From CAITNM01 sp964446295 (GTDB lineage Bacteria; Pseudomonadota; Alphaproteobacteria; Paracaedibacterales; CAITNM01): a stretch of DNA of 9,739 bases. Numbering within the stretch: position 1 is the stretch's first letter; the number at the start of each line of letters is the position of its first letter. Below, piece by piece: positions 1 through 6,579 of this stretch. The stretch spans positions 1 to 9,739 of the forward strand of contig CAYUNR010000055.1 of assembly GCA_964446295.1 (NCBI GenBank), written 5' to 3'. The notes beneath the pieces were generated by a model that did not search any database, was not told the DNA's origin, and saw nothing but the letters and a program-made list of their open reading frames with translations. The position numbers and the translations under genes are program-made.

Positions 1-633
1 CCGTATGCGGGCGTGAGCCGGATGACGCCGATCTGCGCCACCTGCAATGCCTGCAGATAAAGGTATGTGCCCGGCATCACGTCCCATGACTTCTAATATC
101 ATTACACGGTCATGACTAGCTGCAGTTGGCTGTAGCCTATCAAGCGCTTCAACGGCAACACTAACTGCAGTGCTATACCCTATGGAAAGCTCTGTTTCAG
201 CAAGGTCATTATCGATTGTTTTGGGAATGCATACTAAATTCATGCCGCCTTTTTTGGCTAGCTTGCTATTTATACGCATGCTGCCATCTCCACCAATGGC
301 AATAATAGCATCTAGCTTCAAGTCGTTATAACCTTCTATTGCATCATCAGAGCGATCGACTCGTAAGCCATCATCCGATGGAAAAAAGAAAGGATTTTCT
401 TTCGTTGTGCTTCCTAAAATTGTGCCGGCAGAACGTACCATGCCTTGGTCACATTGGGCGACTGTTAAGGGAATATACTCTAATGGCCTGCGAATCAAAC
501 CGCTTGTGCCTTTTAGAATACCAAAAACCTCCCAACCATAATGTTGAATGGCGCGTAACGTAATTGCGCGAATTGTGGCATTTAAACCAGAACAATCTCC
601 ACCACTGGTTAAAATACCAATCCTTTTTGCCAT
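1..633 (-). CDS. pfkA: 6-phosphofructokinase, 3' part beyond left edge
   Basis: Phosphorylates fructose 6-phosphate to fructose 1,6-bisphosphate in cytosolic glycolysis. The 211 codons visible begin MAKRIGILTSGGDCSGLNA, the PFK N-terminal nucleotide loop. GGDGS follows at residues 114-118, PKTIDND at 137-143 (D141 matches the catalytic Asp127 of E. coli PfkA) and MGRDAGHIPLSAGIAGGA at 183-200. Gly117 matches E. coli Gly104, which favours ATP over pyrophosphate as donor. Lys138 matches E. coli Gly124; Lys there is typical of PPi-type and group III enzymes, so ATP use is likely but not certain. The start has a good ribosome site 7 bases upstream and sits 4 bp after mlaA, so the two are probably co-transcribed. 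After D201 the frame continues as RRHPAHARIR instead of the expected hydrophobic strand (of the type VILIPE), and the DNA becomes GC-rich; see findings. Confidence 0.93.
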   Translation of the reverse strand, partial: MAKRIGILTSGGDCSGLNATIRAITLRAIQHYGWEVFGILKGTSGLIRRPLEYIPLTVAQCDQGMVRSAGTILGSTTKENPFFFPSDDGLRVDRSDDAIEGYNDLKLDAIIAIGGDGSMRINSKLAKKGGMNLVCIPKTIDNDLAETELSIGYSTAVSVAVEALDRLQPTAASHDRVMILEVMGRDAGHIPLSAGIAGGADRRHPAHARIR

Positions 634-637
634 TTAC

Positions 638-1390
638 TTACCCCTTGTTTAGCTTCTTATCTATTTTTTGTTGACGCTGGAAAATCATGCTTCGAATGGT
701 AACATAAGAATCTGACGATGTCTCGTAAATGTCATCCAGGCTATCAAGCAAACCAGCCCGAATATCAACAATATCCACAGCTGTAACACCCCAAAGCCAA
801 TTTTGAAATTGATGATGGTTATTATGGTGACTCTTTGAATGACGTGCAAAATAACGCACCGGATCTGCAAACCAGTCAAATGCATAGCCCGTTGCGCCTC
901 TGAACGTTGTGGGCCCCAGAATCGGCAACATAATGTATGGTCCTGCTTCAACACCCCATGTCGCTAAGGTTTCGTTAAAGCTTGTTGGTTCTTCTTTGAT
1001 ACCAATAAAATCAGCAAAATCAATTAAGCCAAAAATCCCGAATGTTGTATTTAAAATAAACCTAAGTGTTGTTGTTGTTGATTGCTCAACGCGTCCTTGA
1101 AGCAAGTGATTTATACAATTAATGGGTCCATGAATATTTTTTATAAAACTTCTAGCGCAATATTTAACATTTTCCGGTGTTCCCATGTCATAAGCAATTG
1201 CAACGTGTTTAATAATAGCTGCATCTAAAACACGGTTAAAACCGTACATATACCGGTTAAACGTTTCTAACGGATCAGGTTCATGAAGAGTGAATTCGTC
1301 CTCTTCTACTTTTTTGCTTTGGGTATCTGATACAGAAGAACAGCCACATAAAGTCAGTAATGCTAAAAATATCCAACCCCGAAGCCGCAT
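638..1390 (-). CDS. mlaA: MlaA (VacJ) phospholipid-trafficking lipoprotein
   Basis: Outer-membrane lipoprotein that removes misplaced phospholipids from the outer leaflet and passes them to the periplasmic MlaC/MlaFEDB system. The 250-residue product starts with a lipoprotein signal; the lipobox is L14-C15-G16-C17, with Ser at +2, which fits outer-membrane sorting. The family core follows: DPLETFNRYMYGFN (39-52), a region with NIHGPINCINHLLQGR (85-100), RFILNTTFGIFGLIDFAD (110-127), then TLATWGVEAGPYIMLPILGP (141-160) and FDWFADP (171-177). Length is usual for the family. A His-rich run at 184-193 is an oddity. The C-terminal segment (VTIRSMIFQRQ) matches the usual end of the family. No other Mla gene is in the window. 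The only near neighbour in the operon is pfkA, 4 bp downstream, which has no obvious functional link. Confidence 0.95.
   Translation of the reverse strand: MRLRGWIFLALLTLCGCSSVSDTQSKKVEEDEFTLHEPDPLETFNRYMYGFNRVLDAAIIKHVAIAYDMGTPENVKYCARSFIKNIHGPINCINHLLQGRVEQSTTTTLRFILNTTFGIFGLIDFADFIGIKEEPTSFNETLATWGVEAGPYIMLPILGPTTFRGATGYAFDWFADPVRYFARHSKSHHNNHHQFQNWLWGVTAVDIVDIRAGLLDSLDDIYETSSDSYVTIRSMIFQRQQKIDKKLNKG
641..646 (-). promoter_or_regulatory. Ribosome binding site of pfkA
   Basis: AAGGGG lies 7 bases before the pfkA ATG and inside the last codons of mlaA. It is the clearest Shine-Dalgarno sequence in the window, as most other genes here have weak or no visible one. It fixes the pfkA start at 633 and suggests translation is coupled to mlaA. 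Confidence 0.7.
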
Positions 1391-1491
1391 AGAACTCTTA
1401 ATTGTGTTAATTCTTTAAAACTTTAACAAAAATTATGTTAAAACCCAAGATGGTATGCTTGTATTTCTACGGGATTTTCAGGGTCTGGTAT
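1391..1491 (-). promoter_or_regulatory. Intergenic region with weak mlaA promoter candidates
   Basis: The 101 bp upstream of mlaA hold two weak sigma-70-like pairs read on the minus strand. One is TTGGGT (1448-1443) with a 17-base spacer to TAAAGT (1425-1420), leaving a leader of about 22 bases. The other is TTGTTA (1429-1424) with a 17-base spacer to CACAAT (1406-1401), leaving almost no leader. Neither is strong. No terminator hairpin separates the protease gene from mlaA, so read-through transcription is possible. Bases 1441-1491 also keep the protease frame open past its TAG stop (see findings). Confidence 0.25.
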
Positions 1492-3969
1492 CTATCCTCT
1501 AAGAAATGTTTGGCAAGCAGCTATTAATTGTTGTGCCATCATAGATTTTTGTTCGGGCACATTCGCAAAAATTGTTTGCTCTGCTGCTTTTTGAACCATT
1601 GTCAAAAAAGAAGGATTTCTTCGAGGTGCGTATTCTAGAAGGAATGCAGAAAAATCAGGCGCATTACTGGCTATATTATTCAAAATAACACTTAATTCCT
1701 GTTGCATCTGAGCTTCATAGCTCCCTGCGGGATAAGGAGTAACTGAAACTGGAGATATGTATTGTTGCATATTTCGGTCAAGTACATGAGACAATACACG
1801 GACGGCTACGTCTGCACAAAAAGATATTCCTTGGGCTGTATTAAAAAATGTTTTTAGCTCCTCTTTTTGAGTTGATGTTGCTATTTTAAGGAATTCAGTC
1901 ATTCCATAAGAATCTAGTAAATTGACACCGATGAGCTGATCAGTCTTTATACTATTATCACTGTAATCTCTCTCAAAAGATGTAAACTTTGTACTTAATA
2001 AGTTATTATCAATAACAAAACTATATAATTTGGGGTCATAATCTAGACCAAAAGGGTAGGTCCTAAACTCTTTTAGAAGGTAGAGAATGCTGCTTTTTGT
2101 TGAATCATTTAGTAAGCCTGTTGATTTGAGTTGATGAAACAGTTCGTGAGCAATATCTGCTATATTGGAGGGGCTGGTACCAATTGATTCCAAACTGTAA
2201 TTTGCTTTGTGTTTGCGTAACCCATCATGAAATAAATCAATGATAGTAACCGTTTTTCGCCAAATGCCCAGGATATCTGATCCTTTGTTCCAATCTCTTC
2301 CCAAATAGACAACACGATTAGCTGTAAACGGATTTAGCAAACTTCTGCATTTTGTCAGAAGTACATTTACGGTTTCTACTGGTGTCATACGGAGCAATGG
2401 GGCAAGTTCTGTATCAAAAAATGCTTTGAAATATTCAGCAACATGTTCTTGGTCAGCAGTTAAAAATGTACCAAGAGTTGGAGGGGCGCCTACTGGTATT
2501 GGATTGATTGCCCATGGCAGATCTTTTGAGGAATTACTTGCAGAAGAAATCACTTTTAACTTTCTAGTAGATTCTGGAAAAACAATACCTTGTGCTGTAA
2601 GTCTTTCATCATCATTTTGTTCTGCGATTGGCTCTGATGAAGGTATTCCTGGAGCTTTTGTAAATTCCCGGTCAGGCAGGTCAGCGTTAATCACAAGGCT
2701 TGGTCGTGCATCTAACTGAGATTGATCTAAAGCCTCGCGGCTACTTTTGTTGCTTTTAAACGTAGCTTGTATTTTTTTAGCCGCTTCTTGCCTTTCCTCA
2801 TTTAAATAATCCAACATTAGCATACGTAAATCAGTGGGCTTTACTTGAGGCCATTCACGCTTTAACGATGCATAAATCAACGCATTTTTAATACTTAAAA
2901 CACCCTTGCCCCAAAAGGCTGGGTCATATGGAGCGTGTGGAATCGATGAAGAAGCCGCACTTCCGCTGTCAGATACGTGAACCGCATTATGTCCAGAGCC
3001 GAACAATTGAAAAATATCGCGATCAGCTGATTCAAGTAAAATTTCTCTTAAATCTGCAGTAGAGAGTTCTGGATATTTTGATAAAATAAGAGCTGCGGCA
3101 CCAGATAGTATCGCTGCAGCGCCAGACGTGCCACTTTTTGGTGAGTACTCTTTTGAACCTTCAGGTCCTGAAGCGGTTAATGTGTCATCAGCAATGATCC
3201 ATAAAAAACTATCTTGAAAGATTGGATTCTCTCCTGGAACTCCAGAGCTAGTTTTTCCCTTGTAATCCTGTCGTAGGTTACCTGCAAAAATTGTATGGGG
3301 AATTAAGGCATCACAATGTTGTGTATGAGGATTTGTTGATAAATTCTCTTGGCTATTACCAGCAGATTTAACAATAAGTGCTTCTGCTTTTGCTACGTTT
3401 GAAAACTTTCTAGAAAATCCCTCTGGTGCGTTATCACTAAAAGAGGCATTAATAATTTTTACGTCTCTAAGATCAGAAAATTCTGTGGCAACTGGTAGGC
3501 AACGAATAATTGCGGCAGGTGCTACTGCATTAATATATGCAGCCATAGCAGAGCCATGGTCAGTGTGGAAGGGAAAACCTGAAATAGGTTCTGTTGATGA
3601 TCCTGGTTCTATATAAGTTCTTACATCAGCATGCGTAATGCCAGAATCTTCCAGTAGTAAAATTGTTATATTTTTACCAAAAATTCCTTTTTCATGAGCG
3701 TAATCAGCTCCAGCAGCAGCTTGTGCTGAAGTACCTTTTAAAAATTTATAATCTTGTTGGCTAATACCGACAGAATTTTTTCGTGCTTCCTGCAATAATC
3801 GTTGGCCATTTTTTTTGACGGTTCTGTTATGAGCTTTATAGTGAAATGACTTCTGATCGAGTGGAAGTCCCACATTTCCAAGATGCTTTTGTTGCTCTAA
3901 AAGTGTATCGGTAGTAGCAGAAAATAGTGTGGAACATAAAAATACTATATACAAATAGTGTTGGTTCAT
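1492..3969 (-). CDS. Exported subtilase with C-terminal HExxH zincin-like domain
   Basis: An 825-residue protein not recognised as a named family member but clearly a protease. Residues 1-18 (YLYIVFLCSTLFSA core) form a signal peptide. The S8 subtilase domain spans about 90-365: Asp108 in ITILLLEDSG, His138 in HTDHGSAMAAYI, the oxyanion Asn205 in KSAGNS and Ser282 in SGTSGAAAILSGAAALI, so the triad is complete. Residues 24-90 may be a propeptide. An IQ-like motif (AAKKIQATFK, 396-405) follows, then a Pro/Ser-rich linker (about 415-500). The C-terminal part (505-825) carries IADIAHELFHQL, with HExxH at 608-612, preceded by a predicted edge strand (ILGIWRKTVTII, 566-577), the usual order in zincin metallopeptidases. 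The third zinc ligand is not obvious. It has its own good promoter and lies divergent from cca. The substrate is unknown; processing of host or envelope proteins is possible. Confidence 0.85.
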   Translation of the reverse strand: MNQHYLYIVFLCSTLFSATTDTLLEQQKHLGNVGLPLDQKSFHYKAHNRTVKKNGQRLLQEARKNSVGISQQDYKFLKGTSAQAAAGADYAHEKGIFGKNITILLLEDSGITHADVRTYIEPGSSTEPISGFPFHTDHGSAMAAYINAVAPAAIIRCLPVATEFSDLRDVKIINASFSDNAPEGFSRKFSNVAKAEALIVKSAGNSQENLSTNPHTQHCDALIPHTIFAGNLRQDYKGKTSSGVPGENPIFQDSFLWIIADDTLTASGPEGSKEYSPKSGTSGAAAILSGAAALILSKYPELSTADLREILLESADRDIFQLFGSGHNAVHVSDSGSAASSSIPHAPYDPAFWGKGVLSIKNALIYASLKREWPQVKPTDLRMLMLDYLNEERQEAAKKIQATFKSNKSSREALDQSQLDARPSLVINADLPDREFTKAPGIPSSEPIAEQNDDERLTAQGIVFPESTRKLKVISSASNSSKDLPWAINPIPVGAPPTLGTFLTADQEHVAEYFKAFFDTELAPLLRMTPVETVNVLLTKCRSLLNPFTANRVVYLGRDWNKGSDILGIWRKTVTIIDLFHDGLRKHKANYSLESIGTSPSNIADIAHELFHQLKSTGLLNDSTKSSILYLLKEFRTYPFGLDYDPKLYSFVIDNNLLSTKFTSFERDYSDNSIKTDQLIGVNLLDSYGMTEFLKIATSTQKEELKTFFNTAQGISFCADVAVRVLSHVLDRNMQQYISPVSVTPYPAGSYEAQMQQELSVILNNIASNAPDFSAFLLEYAPRRNPSFLTMVQKAAEQTIFANVPEQKSMMAQQLIAACQTFLRG

Positions 3970-4016
3970 AGTGAAATTTTTATATAGATTGATATCATAG
4001 AGTATGCCTAATTTTT

Positions 4017-4045
4017 ATTAAAAAAGAGTAAACAGGCTGAGTCAA
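4017..4045 (-). promoter_or_regulatory. Promoter of the exported protease gene
   Basis: Read on the minus strand: TTGACT at 4045-4040, a 17-base spacer and TTTAAT at 4022-4017. Each hexamer matches the sigma-70 consensus at 5 of 6 bases. Transcription would begin near 4010, giving a leader of about 40 bases with no clear Shine-Dalgarno sequence before the ATG at 3969. The 91-bp divergent gap also has to serve cca; a TTGATA at 3989-3994 on the plus strand could be its -35 box, but no good -10 box follows. Confidence 0.55.
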
Positions 4046-4060
4046 AAGCAAAAGAGAATC

Positions 4061-5200
4061 ATGGATATTTATAACTTTGATGAGCGTGCATTGCAAGCGC
4101 TGAAAACCTTACAACAAGCTGGTTTTGATAGCTGGTTTGTTGGTGGATGTGTGCGCGATTCGCTGCTCGAGAAATCGTTCACAGACTACGACATCGCGAC
4201 CACAGCTCATCCTGCAGATTGTATTCCCCTTTTTCAAAAAAAATTTGAACTTGATCTAAAAGGAGAAAAATTTGGTTGTGTGCGTGTTAACTACGAAGAC
4301 TTGTGGCTTGAAATTACAACCCTTCGCAAAGATGTTAACCCAGATGGCAGGCACACAAAAGTTACGTTCACAACAGATGTGGCGGAAGACGCCAAACGCC
4401 GAGATTTTACAATTAATGCTCTGTATTGGAATGAGAAGGCTATTATTGATTTTTTTGACGGACAAAAAGATCTGGAAAAGCGCGAGGTCAAGTTCATTGG
4501 CAAGGCTAATGATCGGGTTCAAGAAGACTATTTACGAATTTTACGCTTTTTTCGTTTTTCAAGTATTTACGCGAATCAACTAAATCAGGAAGGACTTAAA
4601 GCTTGTGTAGATCATCAAGAAGGGCTTCGGTATTTATCAGGGAATCGCATCTGGTCTGAATGGTCAAAAATACTATTTGGAAAAAATACTTTAAGAGTTT
4701 TGCGAGTTATGGAAACTAACGATATTGATAGCACTTTATTTGGTGCAAAAATCAGCATCGCTAACTATTTGGCTTATAAAGGTAGAGACGCCTTATTGCT
4801 AACTCACTTGCTGTTGCCATCCATTCATATTCAACATTTGGTGCATAGATTAAGATTGAATCAATCACAGCAAGAATGGTTAGAATCTGCTAATGCCTTG
4901 TTGATTGATCATGATTTTCGCATAAGCTATTTGCAATATGGCGAAAGTGCCAAGGAACTTGTGTTGTGCTGGGCATGCAAATACGAAAAAAACGCTGACG
5001 AAATTTTTGCACAAACTTTTTGGAGTATCTCAAATCCTATTTTTCCCCTTGCTGGAAAAGACCTGTTAAAACTTGGTTGCCAACCTGGCCCAATTGTTGG
5101 AAACTATTTGCAACGTGCCCATCAATGGTGGGTGGAAAACAACTTTAGCCCCAGCCACCAGGATTGTTTGTGCTATGTCGAATCCCTACTTAACAAATGA
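4061..5200 (+). CDS. cca: CCA-adding tRNA nucleotidyltransferase
   Basis: Class II nucleotidyltransferase that builds or repairs the 3' CCA end of tRNAs in the cytosol. Its 379 residues show the family motifs in order: FVGGCVRDSLL (26-36), the metal-binding pair in DYDIATTA (D42, D44), GRHTKVTFTTD (96-106), the flexible-loop motif RRDFTINALY (113-122), the helix VQEDYLRILRFFRF (153-166) and NRIWSEWSKIL (195-205). The C-terminal AGKDLLKLGCQPGPIVG (331-347) matches the tail of alphaproteobacterial CCA enzymes. Poly(A) polymerase belongs to the same superfamily, but length and tail favour CCA addition. A modest ribosome site (AAGAGA) sits just before the ATG. The 3' end overlaps chpT by 26 bp, so the two genes are probably one transcript. 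Confidence 0.93.
   Translation: MDIYNFDERALQALKTLQQAGFDSWFVGGCVRDSLLEKSFTDYDIATTAHPADCIPLFQKKFELDLKGEKFGCVRVNYEDLWLEITTLRKDVNPDGRHTKVTFTTDVAEDAKRRDFTINALYWNEKAIIDFFDGQKDLEKREVKFIGKANDRVQEDYLRILRFFRFSSIYANQLNQEGLKACVDHQEGLRYLSGNRIWSEWSKILFGKNTLRVLRVMETNDIDSTLFGAKISIANYLAYKGRDALLLTHLLLPSIHIQHLVHRLRLNQSQQEWLESANALLIDHDFRISYLQYGESAKELVLCWACKYEKNADEIFAQTFWSISNPIFPLAGKDLLKLGCQPGPIVGNYLQRAHQWWVENNFSPSHQDCLCYVESLLNK
5160..5163 (+). promoter_or_regulatory. Ribosome binding site of chpT
   Basis: AGGA lies 11 bases before the ATG at 5175, inside the last codons of cca. It supports that start rather than the upstream in-frame ATG at 5073, which would add 34 residues encoded wholly within cca and lacking ChpT character. 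Confidence 0.45.
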
Positions 5201-5753
5201 AGCGCAATTGCTTTACGCCAAAATTTTACATGATATCGCTGCCCCATTAGGGGCTTTAACTTTATGCATGGATGATATTAAAAATGCTCTGCCAGAATCA
5301 GCAGAACTTGTTGAGCTGAGTATTGAAACACTATCGCAGCGTATTAGCTATTGGCGATTAATGGTGACCGGAAGTGCGCAGTCTCCTAACTATTCCGATG
5401 CAGCAAACGCAATACGTGCAATGGCTAAGCTAAAATCAGTTGAGGTAACTTTCCTTCATGCAGAAGATTACCAAGGAGAATATGTTCGTCTAGTTTTAGC
5501 ACTTGCACTGGTTTGTTTGGAAAGTCTTCCACGTGGCGGAAAAATCATTATTGATGCAGATCAAGGCAATGTAACAGCGTCAGGCGAAAAATGTTATTTA
5601 TCAAAAGAAATTCAAGATGCTGTAAGTGGGAGCGTTGATGAGCCTTCCAGCCGCCATTCTCTTGGCATGCTTATTTACAACTGGGCAAAAAATTTTGGCG
5701 CCACTGTTAACCTCGAACATGAACCAACCAAGCTTGTACTTGCGTTAGTGTAA
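5175..5753 (+). CDS. chpT: ChpT-type histidine phosphotransferase
   Basis: In alphaproteobacteria ChpT forms a dimeric four-helix bundle that carries phosphate from the hybrid kinase CckA to the regulators CtrA and CpdR, setting cell-cycle and envelope programmes. The 192-residue product has the phospho-acceptor site in AKILHDIAAPLGAL (H19, D20 at the usual place in helix 1), a second bundle helix (about 43-65) and a degenerate histidine-kinase-like ATPase half containing CLESLPRGGKIIID (114-127), a ChpT hallmark. RHSLGMLIYNWAKNFGATV (160-178) matches the terminal part of that fold. Start chosen at 5175 because homology begins there and an AGGA precedes it. It overlaps cca by 26 bp in another frame. 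The gene on its right is convergent, 19 bp away, with no terminator hairpin. CckA and CtrA are not in the window. Confidence 0.85.
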   Translation: MSNPYLTNEAQLLYAKILHDIAAPLGALTLCMDDIKNALPESAELVELSIETLSQRISYWRLMVTGSAQSPNYSDAANAIRAMAKLKSVEVTFLHAEDYQGEYVRLVLALALVCLESLPRGGKIIIDADQGNVTASGEKCYLSKEIQDAVSGSVDEPSSRHSLGMLIYNWAKNFGATVNLEHEPTKLVLALV

Positions 5754-5772
5754 TTTTAAAGGGGAACAGTTT

Positions 5773-6474
5773 TCAGTTTTCGCTCATTAACTCAGCAAAT
5801 GAAAGCACTTTGCCACTATAGGAAAAACGGAATTTTTCACGACCTTCTAATTCTGTATTGGAAGGTCTTGTATAAAATTTCATGGACTCTTTATACTCTT
5901 CTACATATTTTGTTGTTTGATAGATAAACCCAGCATTTTCCTGAGATTTCCAAGATGCAACGTTGCTTAAGAAAGAGCTGGCGTACCAGGAAGCATCTGG
6001 CAAATAGTTAAAGATGGTTTCAAGCAACGCTCGTCCTTGTTTGCAGCCTCTTATTGAAGACAATAAAAGTCTAGATGGAGCAAGTACATCCTTGGTTTCT
6101 GTTGCATATACATAAATAAGACCGCATAGGCCACTTCTGTTAATGACACACCAATTGTATTCGTCCATTTCCTGATTTTTTGCTTTTTGTTCAAACATTT
6201 GTTTTACCATATGCTCACTGAATGTTTCTTCTGTGCCAAAATATGTTCTCATTGTTTTTGGTTCTGTATATACAGGCGCCAAGGTAGGTGCAAAATCAGG
6301 GCGAATGTAAGCAAAGGCAAAATACTCGTTTGCAATATATCCACGCTCAGGCGTAAGCCACCGTTCTGGTGATACTATTTTTGTTAATTTCGTAAGCTCT
6401 GTCGTTTCTTCTGCAGTAGTTCCAGAGGCGTTTAAAAAACCAATAGTGGTTAAACATAATAGAAAAATTTTCAT
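5773..6474 (-). CDS. Exported GNAT-like acetyltransferase, function unknown
   Basis: No named family was recognised. The 233-residue product starts with a signal peptide (MKIFLLCLTTIGFLNA, cleavage near 16-18). Residues about 36-190 resemble a RimJ/RimL-type GNAT N-acetyltransferase. There is an opening region with RWLTPERG, a helix with TEETFSEHMVKQMFEQK (81-97), a central strand pair NWCVINRSGLCGLIYVY (107-123), an acetyl-CoA loop-like IRGCKQGRALLETIFNYL (141-158) and the ending SNVASWKSQENAGFIY (170-185), which matches the common N-x-A-S...E-x-x-G-F motif. In the pyrophosphate loop (R/Q-x-x-G-x-G/A) the first Gly is Lys145, so cofactor binding may be weak or lost. An acetyltransferase behind a signal peptide is unusual, because acetyl-CoA is cytosolic; the protein may act inside a host cell or be a repurposed fold. 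It has its own promoter and is convergent with chpT. Confidence 0.7.
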   Translation of the reverse strand: MKIFLLCLTTIGFLNASGTTAEETTELTKLTKIVSPERWLTPERGYIANEYFAFAYIRPDFAPTLAPVYTEPKTMRTYFGTEETFSEHMVKQMFEQKAKNQEMDEYNWCVINRSGLCGLIYVYATETKDVLAPSRLLLSSIRGCKQGRALLETIFNYLPDASWYASSFLSNVASWKSQENAGFIYQTTKYVEEYKESMKFYTRPSNTELEGREKFRFSYSGKVLSFAELMSEN

Positions 6475-6503
6475 ATGATTTTTTGAATGAACTTGTAATA
6501 CAG

Positions 6504-6532
6504 AATATAGTGTTGGTTAATTTGTTTCTCAA
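6504..6532 (-). promoter_or_regulatory. Promoter of the exported GNAT-like gene
   Basis: Read on the minus strand: TTGAGA at 6532-6527, a 17-base spacer and TATATT at 6509-6504, each 5 of 6 to the sigma-70 consensus. Transcription would start near 6497, about 22 bases before the ATG at 6474. No clear Shine-Dalgarno sequence is visible. Confidence 0.55.
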
Positions 6533-6567
6533 GTCAATTAACGAAACATCCCTGCATTATGTTGTAT

Positions 6568-6573
6568 TATAAT
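6568..6573 (+). promoter_or_regulatory. Consensus -10 box (TATAAT) upstream of RNA candidate and yejF
   Basis: A perfect TATAAT on the plus strand, pointing at the GC-rich candidate RNA and the ABC ATPase gene. The -35 position at 17 bases is poor (AACATC at 6545-6550), so an activator or a different sigma factor may be involved. A start near 6580 would give yejF a leader of about 200 bases. Confidence 0.4.
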
Positions 6574-6579
6574 GACGTG

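Noticed and set aside
339..563. Open frame of 74 codons on the plus strand
   Set aside because: Lies antisense to the conserved part of pfkA and has no recognisable protein character.
1407..1441. Cluster of TTAA words before mlaA as a CtrA box
   Set aside because: The CtrA site needs TTAA-N7-TTAA; spacings here are 4, 4, 11 and 12, so this is probably just AT-rich sequence.
2426..2719. Open frame of 97 codons on the plus strand
   Set aside because: Antisense to the low-complexity linker of the protease, where stops are scarce by composition; no ribosome site seen.
5754..5772. Bidirectional terminator between the convergent chpT and GNAT-like genes
   Set aside because: Only 19 bp and no inverted repeat can be drawn.
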